Counted from the first letter of the stretch, positions 1-6,966 are shown. The stretch is 9,963 nt of DNA from an uncultured Tolumonas sp. (GCA_903931645.1 CAIZDF010000437.1:1-9963); one strand, 5' to 3'. Made by a program: numbers and translations. The notes: generated by a model not told the origin, from the sequence alone.

Positions 1-3000
1 GTCAACACTGTCGATGACACCATGCCGCCGACCATCGGTGCCGCGATCCGGCGCATCACCTCAGAGCCGGTTCCCGTACCCCACATGATGGGTAATAAAC
101 CACACATGATGGTCACTACCGTCATCATCTTCGGCCGCACTCGCTCAGCAGCCCCCACCACTATCGCGGCATAGAGATCGGCGATACTTGGTATCTCGCC
201 AGTCAACGTCGATTGTTTTTCTTTCCACGCATGCTCGAGATAAATCAGCATGATGACACCCGTTTCCGCGGCCACCCCAGCCAGTGCGATAAAGCCGACC
301 ACCACCGCCACTGACCAGGCATAGTTCAGCCACCACATCAGCCAGATCCCGCCCACCAGCGCAAATGGCACCGATAGCAGCACGATCAAACTGTCGGTCA
401 GATTGCGGAAGTTGAGATACAGCAGCAGGAAGATGATGAGCAAGGTAAATGGCACCACAATCGCTAACCTAGCTTTGGCGCGTTCCATATACTCAAACTG
501 ACCACTCCAGCTTAAGTGATAACCCGGCTCCAGCTTGACCTGTTTATCAACGGCGGCTTTGGCATCGGCAACATACGAGCCGATATCCCGATCACCTAAG
601 TCGACATACACGTAAGCGGACAATTCGGCGTTTTCCGTGCGGATGCTCGGTGGCCCTTGTTCGAGTAATAAACTCGCCAGCTGACCCAGCGGGATCAAGC
701 CGCTATTGGTCGGCGCCAACACTTCACTGGCAATCGACTGCGGGGTATCACGCAATTCGCGCGGATAACGCAAAATCACGCTGTAACGCTCACGCCCTTC
801 CACGGTATTGGTAATGGTTTCCCCACCCAACGCCGAGGCAATCACCTGTTGCAGTGTATTGATGCTGACACCATAGCGCGCCAGTGCATCACGATCAGGG
901 TTTAGCGTCAGATAATAACCACCGGTAATACGTTCGGCATAAGCACTACGCGTGCCGGGCACCTGCTTCACCGCCTGTTCCACCTGCCGGGCAATCCGCT
1001 CAATGCCGGCCAGATCGGGGCCAAACACCTTGATACCAATCGGTGTGCGGATCCCAGTCGATAGCATGTCGATACGCGCGCGGATCGGCATGGTCCATGA
1101 GTTGGCAACCCCCGGCATTTTCACCGCTTTATCCATCTCATCCACCAGCTTTTCAGCAGTCATTCCCGGGCGCCATTCCGACTCCGGTTTCAAATTCACC
1201 ACCGTTTCGAACATCTCCAGCGGCGCCGGATCGGTCGCCGTATTCGCCCGCCCCGCTTTGCCAAACACTGACGCCACTTCGGGGAAGGATTTGATGATGC
1301 GATCTTGCTGCTGCATCAGCTCCGCCGCCTTGGTGACACTCATACCCGGCAATGCGGCCGGCATGAAGAGTAGCGTGCCTTCATGCAACGTCGGCATAAA
1401 TTCACTGCCGATCTGTTTGAGCGGCACCCAGGTCACCCCCAGCATCAGCAGTGACAGCAGAATGGTAGTTTTCTTGAAACGCAACACGGCAGAAATAAAG
1501 GGTTTATAACCGGCAATCAACACCCGATTGATCGGGTTTTTCTGCTCGGCAATGATATGGCCACGAATAAACAGCAGCATCAGCACCGGCACCAATGTCA
1601 CCGACAGCAAAGCCGCAGCAGCCATGGAGAAGGTTTTGGTGAATGCCAGCGGGCTGAACATCCGGCCTTCTTGTGATTCCAGCGTAAACACCGGCAGGAA
1701 CGAGACCGTAATGATCAATAGCGAGAAAAACAGCGCCGGCCCCACCTCTTTGCAGGCTTCATAGATGATGTCGCGCCGAGGCGTGCCGGGTGCCGCACGT
1801 TCCAGATGCTTATGCGCGTTTTCCACCATCACGATTGCCGCATCGATCATCGCACCAATGGCGATGGCGATACCGCCGAGACTCATAATGTTGGAATTCA
1901 GCCCCAGCAGATGCATGCCAATAAACGCCGCCAATATGCCGACCGGTAACATTAAAATCGCCACCAGCGCGCTGCGTACATGCAGCAAAAACAGCACACA
2001 AACCAATGCCACGATGGCACTCTCTTCCAGCAGCGTGTGTTTCAGAGTATCAATCGCCCGGTAAATCAATTCTGAACGGTCATACACCGGCACCACTTCC
2101 GTGCCAGCAGGCAAACTGGCTTTCAGGCTTTGTAATTTCGTTTTAACCTGTTCAATGACATTCAGTGCATTTTCACCACTGCGCGCTACCACAATGCCGG
2201 AGGCTACTTCGCCTTCTCCATTCAGCTCGGCTAACCCGCGCCGCTCATTCGGTGTCAGTTCAACCTGCGCCAGATCACCGACGCGTACCGGCGTACCATT
2301 CACCGACTTCACCACCAGTTGGCGAATATCATCCAGCCCGCGCAGATAACCCTTGGCGCGTACCATAAACTCGGTTTCCGCCATCTCGATGACACGACCA
2401 CCGACATCTTGGTTGTTATTGCGCACCACATCCATCACCTCAACCGGCGAGATGTTGTAGGCTTGCAATTTGCGCGGATCGAGCACCACCTGATATTGCT
2501 TCACAAACCCGCCGACACTGGCAACTTCGGCGACACCGGGGGTGGCGGAGAGTGGATAACGCAGAGTCCAATCTTGCAATGATCGCAGAGCGGCCAGTGA
2601 CTGATTCTTGGCCACCAGCGCATATTGATACACCCAACCGACACCGGTGGCATCTGGCCCAAGTGTCGGTGTAATGCCACTCGGTAATTTGCCCGATACA
2701 CCGTTTAAGTATTCCAGCACCCGCGAGCGCGCCCAATACAGATCGGTGTGGTCGTCAAAAATGACATACACAAAGGAGGAACCAAAAAACGAGTAACCGC
2801 GTACTACCTTGGCTTTCGGCACCGACAGCAAGGCCGAAGTCAGCGGATAAGTCACCTGATCTTCCACCACCTGCGGGGCTTGGCCGGGGTAGTCGGTGTA
2901 AACAATCACCTGTACATCCGACAAGTCAGGAATGGCATCCAGCGGGGTTTTCATGGCCGCATAAATACCACCAGCAACCGTCAGCAACGTCAGCAGCAGC

Positions 3001-3047
3001 ACCAGAAACAGGTTATGCAACGACCAGTGGATAAGCCTTTGTAACAT
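1..3047 (-). CDS. cusA: CusA-type Cu(I)/Ag(I) RND efflux pump (3' end off the window)
   Basis: Inner-membrane proton/metal antiporter of the heavy-metal RND family; it extrudes Cu(I)/Ag(I) through a CusCBA-type tripartite complex. I translated the minus strand from the ATG at 3047 and found 1015 codons with no stop or frameshift; by alignment with E. coli CusA (about 1047 aa) only about 20 C-terminal residues lie beyond base 1. It begins MLQRLIHWSLHNLFLV, a first membrane helix. The three substrate methionines of E. coli CusA (M573, M623, M672) align with M562 (in LLFMP), M612 (DPAPLEM) and M661 (RIDML), with the same spacings. The proton-relay residues D405, E939 and K984 align with D402 (GAMIDAAIVMVEN), E928 (GVAAETGV) and K973 (RPKMMT). 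This set supports Cu/Ag rather than Zn/Co/Cd specificity. It starts 2 nt after the cusB stop, so the two are co-transcribed and probably translationally coupled. I see no sign of decay. Confidence 0.96.
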   Translation of the reverse strand, partial: MLQRLIHWSLHNLFLVLLLTLLTVAGGIYAAMKTPLDAIPDLSDVQVIVYTDYPGQAPQVVEDQVTYPLTSALLSVPKAKVVRGYSFFGSSFVYVIFDDHTDLYWARSRVLEYLNGVSGKLPSGITPTLGPDATGVGWVYQYALVAKNQSLAALRSLQDWTLRYPLSATPGVAEVASVGGFVKQYQVVLDPRKLQAYNISPVEVMDVVRNNNQDVGGRVIEMAETEFMVRAKGYLRGLDDIRQLVVKSVNGTPVRVGDLAQVELTPNERRGLAELNGEGEVASGIVVARSGENALNVIEQVKTKLQSLKASLPAGTEVVPVYDRSELIYRAIDTLKHTLLEESAIVALVCVLFLLHVRSALVAILMLPVGILAAFIGMHLLGLNSNIMSLGGIAIAIGAMIDAAIVMVENAHKHLERAAPGTPRRDIIYEACKEVGPALFFSLLIITVSFLPVFTLESQEGRMFSPLAFTKTFSMAAAALLSVTLVPVLMLLFIRGHIIAEQKNPINRVLIAGYKPFISAVLRFKKTTILLSLLMLGVTWVPLKQIGSEFMPTLHEGTLLFMPAALPGMSVTKAAELMQQQDRIIKSFPEVASVFGKAGRANTATDPAPLEMFETVVNLKPESEWRPGMTAEKLVDEMDKAVKMPGVANSWTMPIRARIDMLSTGIRTPIGIKVFGPDLAGIERIARQVEQAVKQVPGTRSAYAERITGGYYLTLNPDRDALARYGVSINTLQQVIASALGGETITNTVEGRERYSVILRYPRELRDTPQSIASEVLAPTNSGLIPLGQLASLLLEQGPPSIRTENAELSAYVYVDLGDRDIGSYVADAKAAVDKQVKLEPGYHLSWSGQFEYMERAKARLAIVVPFTLLIIFLLLYLNFRNLTDSLIVLLSVPFALVGGIWLMWWLNYAWSVAVVVGFIALAGVAAETGVIMLIYLEHAWKEKQSTLTGEIPSIADLYAAIVVGAAERVRPKMMTVVTIMCGLLPIMWGTGTGSEVMRRIAAPMVGGMVSSTVL

Positions 3048-3049
3048 GG

Positions 3050-4423
3050 TTACTGCCCTCCCATGCTGGAGAAGGCGGCTTGCAGGTTACTTTCGGAGTC
3101 GATGAGGAAGTTGGCTTGTGTCACTACCTTTTCACCAGCCTGCACACCGGAAACCGCAACCTGCCGTTCGCCATTTTGCACTTCCCCGCGCGCCAGCACC
3201 TGCACTTTGCGTGGCACATATTTACCGTTACCTTGATCAATCAACACCACCTGCCGATGACCACTGTCGATCAACGCCGATTCCGGAATGACTGGCTGCC
3301 CCTGCGCACTGATGGGCACTTGTAAGCGTGCTTCGGCATACATACCCGGTTTGAGTTTGCCTTGCTGGTTATCTAACTCAATGCGTACCTGCACGGTGCG
3401 TGTTTCCGCATTCATGGTCGGATAGATAAAGGCCAATTTGCCGGTAAAAGTCTCTGCTGGATAAGCATTCACTTTCACCAGTACCGATTGTCCGACTTGT
3501 ACGGCGGATAAATCTTGCTCAAAAACCTCCACCAATAACCAAAGCTGTGACAGATCGGCGATCTGATACAACGCCTCACCGGCACTGAATTTCATGCCTT
3601 GGGTAATATTCTTAGTCATCACAATGCCATTGGTTGGGGCTTGCAGTGCCAAAGTGCGTTTCACTTCGCCACCGTCTGCCAGCCGACGAATCGCGCCGTC
3701 TGGAATATCCCAATAGCGCAAACGCGTCAGCGCTGCGCCACCTAACCCGGCGGGTGACAATTTATCAGCATCAACATTGGGTTGGGTTTGCCGGGCAATA
3801 CGATATTCCTGCTGCGCCACGATCAGTTCCGGGCTGTAGAGTTCAAACAGCGCTTGCCCGGCTTTCACCATCTGCCCCGTGGCATTGACGTAGAGTTTAT
3901 CGACCCAGCCATCCAGCTTACTGGTAATGGTGTATTGCCGACGCTCATCCACCGCAAACATACCCACGGCTTTGATTTGGCGATTAAGCGACGCCGTTTT
4001 TACCGTCACCGACGTGACCCCCAGATTTTGCCGGCGGGTAGCATCAATACTGACCGCCCCTTGCTCGACCGGCGCCGCATCGGCATACACCGGAATATAA
4101 TCCATACCCATGCTGTCTTTTTTCGGCACCGGCGATTTATCCGGTTGTCCCATCGGGTTGCGGTAATACAGCACTTTGCGCTCTGCGGGCTGTGCTGGCG
4201 CTTCGTCGGCATACACGGGAATGTAATCCATACCCATGCTGTTTTTTTTTGGCACGGGGGATTTGTCCGCCAACCCCATCGGATTGCGGTAATAAAGAAT
4301 TTTACGTGCTGCCGGTTGCTCATTATGAGCCACTGCGGTCGCTTGATGTGCAAACCAACCATAACTGGCTGCACCACCCACCACAACACCGACCAACAGC
4401 AGTAAAACAGAGGATATTTTCAT
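3050..4423 (-). CDS. cusB: CusB-type periplasmic adaptor with two tandem metal-binding modules
   Basis: Membrane-fusion (adaptor) subunit of the Cu(I)/Ag(I) efflux complex, bridging the RND pump and the outer-membrane channel. I chose the ATG at 4423 (457 aa) because GGAG lies 6 nt upstream; an in-frame GTG at 4435 would add four residues but has no clear ribosome site. Layout: N-terminal signal or anchor helix (about 5-22); two consecutive copies of a heavy-metal-binding module of 42-residue period (about 41-82 and 83-117, each with LYYRNPMG and SMGMDYIPVY); then the barrel-sandwich and beta-barrel region (GWVDKLYVNATGQMVKAGQ near 172-190, LQAPTNGIVM near 260-269) and a C-terminal membrane-proximal domain ending SSMGGQ. 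The Met triads M49/M63/M65 and M91/M105/M107 correspond to the three-methionine site of E. coli CusB that receives metal from CusF. E. coli CusB is about 407 aa and has one module. It lies between cusF and cusA. Confidence 0.95.
   Translation of the reverse strand: MKISSVLLLLVGVVVGGAASYGWFAHQATAVAHNEQPAARKILYYRNPMGLADKSPVPKKNSMGMDYIPVYADEAPAQPAERKVLYYRNPMGQPDKSPVPKKDSMGMDYIPVYADAAPVEQGAVSIDATRRQNLGVTSVTVKTASLNRQIKAVGMFAVDERRQYTITSKLDGWVDKLYVNATGQMVKAGQALFELYSPELIVAQQEYRIARQTQPNVDADKLSPAGLGGAALTRLRYWDIPDGAIRRLADGGEVKRTLALQAPTNGIVMTKNITQGMKFSAGEALYQIADLSQLWLLVEVFEQDLSAVQVGQSVLVKVNAYPAETFTGKLAFIYPTMNAETRTVQVRIELDNQQGKLKPGMYAEARLQVPISAQGQPVIPESALIDSGHRQVVLIDQGNGKYVPRKVQVLARGEVQNGERQVAVSGVQAGEKVVTQANFLIDSESNLQAAFSSMGGQ
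4081..4303 (-). repeat. In-gene tandem repeat, 126-bp period (duplicated CusB metal module)
   Basis: Two direct copies sit head to tail inside cusB: the first encoded copy is 4178-4303 and the second is about 4081-4177. The period is exactly 126 bp (42 codons), seen for example from CGGCATACAC at 4081 and again at 4207. By eye the copies are about 80% identical over roughly 100 bp, and most differences are silent or conservative, so this looks like an in-frame duplication kept under selection and not a very recent event. The 5' copy contains an uninterrupted run of nine T on the plus strand (4242-4250). Confidence 0.9.
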
Positions 4424-4436
4424 GCCCGACTCCACA

Positions 4437-4453
4437 CCCGGCTTCGCACCGGG
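4437..4453 (-). other. Small GC hairpin in the cusF-cusB gap
   Basis: The 78-bp gap between the cusF stop and the cusB start contains, read on the minus strand, CCCGG then a 7-nt loop then CCGGG. It sits just upstream of the cusB ribosome site (GGAG near 4430-4433). No T run follows, so it is not an intrinsic terminator. It could stabilise an mRNA end or modulate cusB translation, but a 5-bp stem is weak evidence. Confidence 0.25.
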
Positions 4454-4501
4454 CGTTATTCAAACCATCATCAGCAGCCATACGACTGCCGAAATCTCGT
4501 A

Positions 4502-4870
4502 TTACATGGTATGCAGCGATACGATGGTGGGCGCAGCACCTTCATTTGCCGTGAACATCGCCATGATGGTTTGACCCGCTTGCAAGCCTTGCAACAATTT
4601 GGCATCCGCTACTTTGAATGGCATCGTCATCGCCGGCCAGTTCAGTTCGGTTACCGCATCGTGTTCCAGCGTCACTTGCTGGTTCGCCACATCAACCGCC
4701 ACCACACGACCATTCAGCGGATAGGTTTTTTGCGACTGATCCATGCTCATGCCCGGCATCTGGCTCATATCATGGGGTGACATTGCTTCTTTTGCCTGTG
4801 ATCCGGCAGCAAAGACAGCGGTCAGTGCAAACAAGGCAATACGGGCAAATTGAGTAGTAGTGGAAGACAT
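4502..4870 (-). CDS. cusF: CusF-type periplasmic Cu(I)/Ag(I) chaperone
   Basis: Small secreted metallochaperone that binds Cu(I)/Ag(I) in the periplasm and passes it to CusB. I chose the ATG at 4870 (122 aa) because GGAG lies 8 nt upstream; the ATG at 4891 would add seven residues and would place this ribosome site inside the gene. The signal peptide is about residues 1-26 (hydrophobic IALFALTAVFAA, likely cleaved after SQA). A Met/His-rich linker follows (about 30-46), then a CusF-like beta-barrel from about 50 to 122. The metal-site residues of E. coli CusF (H36, W44, M47, M49) are matched by H70, W78, M81 and M83 in the segment LEHDAVTELNWPAMTMPF, with the same spacing, including the Trp that makes the cation-pi contact with the metal. 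It lies directly upstream of cusB, as in E. coli cusCFBA. Confidence 0.95.
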   Translation of the reverse strand: MSSTTTQFARIALFALTAVFAAGSQAKEAMSPHDMSQMPGMSMDQSQKTYPLNGRVVAVDVANQQVTLEHDAVTELNWPAMTMPFKVADAKLLQGLQAGQTIMAMFTANEGAAPTIVSLHTM

Positions 4871-4933
4871 TCTCTTATCTCCGAAAATCAATGCATAACC
4901 AGCCCAAAGCTGGAATTAAGTCATAAGTAAATG

Positions 4934-4949
4934 CTGACAGAAACGTCAG
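4934..4949 (-). promoter_or_regulatory. Palindrome resembling a CusR-type box, upstream of cusF
   Basis: The 107-bp gap between the leader gene and cusF contains the perfect 5-bp inverted repeat CTGAC-N6-GTCAG. Its inner TGAC-N6-GTCA has the same half-sites and spacing as the outer bases of the E. coli CusR box (TGACAAnnTTGTCA), though the inner AA/TT bases do not match. It lies 64 nt upstream of the cusF ATG. A weak TATGCA (4892-4897) could be a -10. A second short hairpin, CCAGC-N5-GCTGG, lies at 4899-4913. It may be an internal copper-responsive promoter, or simply an mRNA hairpin. Confidence 0.25.
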
Positions 4950-4977
4950 TGCACAGAGCCAATCAGCCCTGAAAGAT

Positions 4978-5379
4978 TCAGATGATAAGAGCGAGCGGCG
5001 GCGGTGACAGAACACCGGGAATGAAGTCACGATAGAGGGAATCTACCGCGGGAAAATGCAGTTGGGTTTGTGCCGCCAATTCGCGCACAGGCGCAATCGC
5101 GGGTGGTACACCAGTGCACAACGGCAAACAACTGGTACATTGCGAACCATGTTGCTGCATATCATGCGAAGCGTGGGTATCCGACTTAGTGACGACAGGC
5201 GAAGCCATCGTTTCATGCATGCTGACATGACACGATTCCACCATTTGCATCGGCGCTTCAACTGCCAATGTAGTTTGTGGAAATTCAGCACGGGTCATTG
5301 ATTGCCACGCCGCAACCGACTGGAATGGGATCCAGCCTGTTAACAACAGCATCAATATTAACCCGCAACGTCGCAGCAC
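4978..5379 (-). CDS. Small secreted Cys/His/Met-rich protein, first gene of the cus operon
   Basis: A 133-residue protein of unknown exact function. The start is a GTG at 5379, chosen because AGGG lies 7 nt upstream and because the RR-containing n-region is needed for the signal peptide (about 1-24, likely cleaved after SVAA). The mature chain is rich in possible soft-metal ligands: C50, H51, M54, H55, M58, then H69, H72, M74, H77, then a CxxCxxxC motif (C81, C84, C88). The C-terminal third is proline-rich and ends LSPPPLALII. Length, signal peptide, Cys/His pattern and position beside copper genes resemble the small DUF2946 or CopL-like proteins often found in copper clusters, but I cannot confirm the family from sequence alone. 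It heads the operon, 107 bp before cusF, so a role in periplasmic copper binding or sensing is inferred. The gene itself is convincing because it has a ribosome site, a promoter-like element and a coherent signal peptide. Confidence 0.82.
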   Translation of the reverse strand: MLRRCGLILMLLLTGWIPFQSVAAWQSMTRAEFPQTTLAVEAPMQMVESCHVSMHETMASPVVTKSDTHASHDMQQHGSQCTSCLPLCTGVPPAIAPVRELAAQTQLHFPAVDSLYRDFIPGVLSPPPLALII

Positions 5380-5407
5380 AGCATTGCCCTGATAAAAACT
5401 AAGGTCG

Positions 5408-5447
5408 AGTCTTGAGCATAAACTGCCTATTGGGAATGCTCAAGACT
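5408..5447 (-). promoter_or_regulatory. Candidate cus operon promoter overlapped by a 12-bp inverted repeat
   Basis: In the 95-bp gap after nfo, AGTCTTGAGCAT (5408-5419) and ATGCTCAAGACT (5436-5447) form a perfect 12-bp inverted repeat with a 16-bp spacer. On the minus strand the arms contain TTGAGC (5443-5438) and TATGCT (5420-5415), separated by exactly 17 bp, which is a plausible sigma-70 -35/-10 pair (4 of 6 matches each). Transcription would start near 5408, about 29 nt before the GTG start at 5379. A dyad covering both promoter elements suggests an operator. Alternatively the stem-loop could end nfo transcription, but the next T run (TTTTT) starts about 9 nt after the stem, which is poor for an intrinsic terminator. 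Confidence 0.5.
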
Positions 5448-5474
5448 GACACTATGGGAAGGTTGTAACTATTT

Positions 5475-6314
5475 TTACGCCAATTGCCGCAACCAACGGA
5501 TCTCATCCGACCAGATATCCGGATTCACCGTTTCCAAAATTAACGGAATACGATCAAAACGACTGTCTTGCATGATGAATTCAAATACAGCAGTGCCGAG
5601 ATTACCTTCCTGCAAGCTATGATGACGATCGACTCGACTGCCAAACGTACATTTAGCGCCGTTGATATGCATGCCTTTCAGATAGTTAAAACCGACAATA
5701 CGCTCGAATTCAGCAAACGTCGCAGCACAGGTTTCTGGCGTGCGCATATCGTAACCCGCGGCAAAAGCGTGACAGGTGTCGTAACAGACCCCAACGCGCG
5801 ATTTATCGTCCACCTGCGCAATGATCGCCGCCAGATGTTCAAACTGCCAACCGAGATTGGTGCCCTGCCCGGCGGTATTCTCAATCACCGCAGTAACGCC
5901 TTGCGTTTTATCAAGCGCGATGTTGATCGATTCCGCCACTTTACGCAGGCTTTCTTCTTCGGAAATGGCTTTCAAATGACTGCCGGGGTGGAAATTCAGA
6001 TAACAGAGCCCGAGCTGTTCACAACGTTGCATCTCATCAATAAAGGCCAGACGCGATTTTTCCAGCGCTTCAGCTTCCGGGTGACCAAGATTAATCAGAT
6101 AAGAATCATGCGGTAAGATTTGCTCAGGCAGAAAACCGGCTTTTTCACAGGCATGCCGAAAGGCACTGATGGTTTTGCTGGTGAGATCCGGCGCATGCCA
6201 CTGGCGCTGATTTTTGGTAAACAACGCAAACGCATTGGCGCCGATCTCGGTGGCACGTTCTACCGCCAGTTCGATCCCACCTGCTGCGCTGACATGCGCA
6301 CCGATATATTTCAT
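5475..6314 (-). CDS. nfo: Endonuclease IV (AP endonuclease)
   Basis: Cytoplasmic Zn-dependent AP endonuclease of base-excision repair; it cuts 5' of abasic sites and removes 3' blocking groups left by oxidative damage. It has 279 residues against 285 in E. coli, as a single TIM-barrel domain from [13 protein letters not shown] to the end. All nine metal ligands of the E. coli enzyme are present at identical numbers: H69, H109, E145, D179, H182, H216, D229, H231 and E261. Family signatures are visible at [15 protein letters not shown] (175-189) and [11 protein letters not shown] (224-234). The usual HxNDAK after H216 reads HINGAK here. The start ATG at 6314 has an AAGGT ribosome site about 10 nt upstream. 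It is a single gene, divergent from the EIIB gene and upstream of, but apparently separate from, the cus operon. I could not identify its promoter with confidence. Confidence 0.98.
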   Translation of the reverse strand: MKYIGAHVSAAGGIELAVERATEIGANAFALFTKNQRQWHAPDLTSKTISAFRHACEKAGFLPEQILPHDSYLINLGHPEAEALEKSRLAFIDEMQRCEQLGLCYLNFHPGSHLKAISEEESLRKVAESINIALDKTQGVTAVIENTAGQGTNLGWQFEHLAAIIAQVDDKSRVGVCYDTCHAFAAGYDMRTPETCAATFAEFERIVGFNYLKGMHINGAKCTFGSRVDRHHSLQEGNLGTAVFEFIMQDSRFDRIPLILETVNPDIWSDEIRWLRQLA

Positions 6315-6489
6315 TCGTTATTTCTACCTTGTTTGTTCTATGGTGAAACCACCTGTAATTGCCACGCGTATTTACGTATTCCGTTACTCTTCAGATCAAC
6401 CATCCGGATCAGTTACTTAGTCAATCCAAGCCAGCTCTTGCGTTAGCAACCACAACCTTACATTCCGCTGCCAATACCATATCTTATTT

Positions 6490-6505
6490 TGCGAAACAGT
6501 TCACA
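6490..6505 (+). promoter_or_regulatory. CRP-like site in the nfo/EIIB divergent gap
   Basis: TGCGA-N6-TCACA differs at one base from the CRP core TGTGA-N6-TCACA. It lies 81 bp upstream of the EIIB ATG. A GCTAAT at 6547-6552 could be a -10 element, putting a start near 6559 and the CRP centre near -61.5, the classic class I position, as expected for a sugar-transport gene. The -35 region is poor, which fits activator dependence. Nothing else in the gap (6315-6586) looks coding or structured beyond an 8-bp ATCCGGAT palindrome near 6399. Confidence 0.35.
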
Positions 6506-6586
6506 GACCCTGACTCGACCCCATGCCAGAGTGTTAACAAGTTATTGCTAATTTCGTTTGAGACCAAAAACAGGAGCCTTCTTCCC

Positions 6587-6892
6587 ATGAAAAAGATTTT
6601 TCTCTGCTGCGCTGCCGGCATGTCTACCAGCATGGTCGTCAATAAAATGCGTCAGGCCGCTACCCAAAAAGGGATCGAGGTCGAAATCAATGCCGTCGGG
6701 ATGGAAGAGTTTGATGCCACACTACCAAACTACGATTGCTGCCTGTTAGGTCCACAAATTCGCTATAAATTTGATGAGTTTAATAAAAAAGCCACTGCGC
6801 TGAATAAACCTATCGCCATTATCAACAGCATGGATTACGGCATGATGCGGGGCGATAAAATTCTGGCGGATGCGCTGGCTTTAATGAACTAA
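6587..6892 (+). CDS. PTS EIIB component, lactose/cellobiose family, stand-alone
   Basis: A 101-residue cytoplasmic phosphocarrier of the lactose/N,N'-diacetylchitobiose/cellobiose PTS family. It would take phosphate from EIIA on a cysteine and pass it to sugar entering through EIIC. The N-terminus MKKIFLCCAAGMSTS matches the P-loop of ChbB-type EIIB proteins (CSAGMSTS), with C8 as the phosphorylated cysteine; C7 is an extra neighbouring cysteine. CCLLGPQIRY (51-60) matches the conserved LLGPQI segment. Length is typical (about 100-106 aa). The ATG at 6587 is preceded by AGGAG at 6572-6576; the reading frame is open further upstream, but homology begins at this ATG. No EIIC, EIIA, glycosidase or regulator gene adjoins it, and a strong terminator follows, so it is monocistronic. 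The sugar cannot be told from sequence. It may serve a transporter elsewhere or have a regulatory role. Confidence 0.93.
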   Translation: MKKIFLCCAAGMSTSMVVNKMRQAATQKGIEVEINAVGMEEFDATLPNYDCCLLGPQIRYKFDEFNKKATALNKPIAIINSMDYGMMRGDKILADALALMN

Positions 6893-6930
6893 ATCCCCTA
6901 ATTCCTTGACTTGATCGTTCATAGATATTT

Positions 6931-6956
6931 GAGGGCTTGCGCCCTCTTTTTTATTT
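6931..6956 (+). terminator. Rho-independent terminator after the EIIB gene
   Basis: Perfect GC-rich 6-bp stem GAGGGC / GCCCTC with a TTGC loop, followed by TTTTTTATTT. It starts 38 nt after the EIIB stop codon and isolates that gene from the chemoreceptor gene downstream. Confidence 0.92.
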
Positions 6957-6966
6957 CATGACGGTT

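Noticed and set aside
952..1509. Plus-strand open frame of 185 codons
   Set aside because: It is antisense to cusA, whose minus-strand frame is continuous and strongly conserved here. The predicted protein is Ser/Ile/Pro-rich with no domain, as expected of a shadow frame.
3782..4405. Plus-strand open frame of 207 codons opposite cusB
   Set aside because: It is antisense to well-conserved cusB. Its apparent internal repeat is only the shadow of the duplicated metal module.
5449..5465. CueR-type operator (ACCTTCC half-site) upstream of the leader gene
   Set aside because: Only one arm, AACCTTCCC on the minus strand, is present; no GGAAGGT partner occurs at dyad spacing.
5568..6116. Plus-strand open frame of 182 codons opposite nfo
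   Set aside because: It lies entirely within nfo, all of whose catalytic ligands are intact; no ribosome site or family resemblance.
6359..6586. Longer EIIB start giving a 177-residue protein
   Set aside because: EIIB homology begins at MKKIFLCC (6587), which has its own AGGAG ribosome site; the upstream 76 codons include the CRP-like site and candidate -10 and have no protein resemblance.
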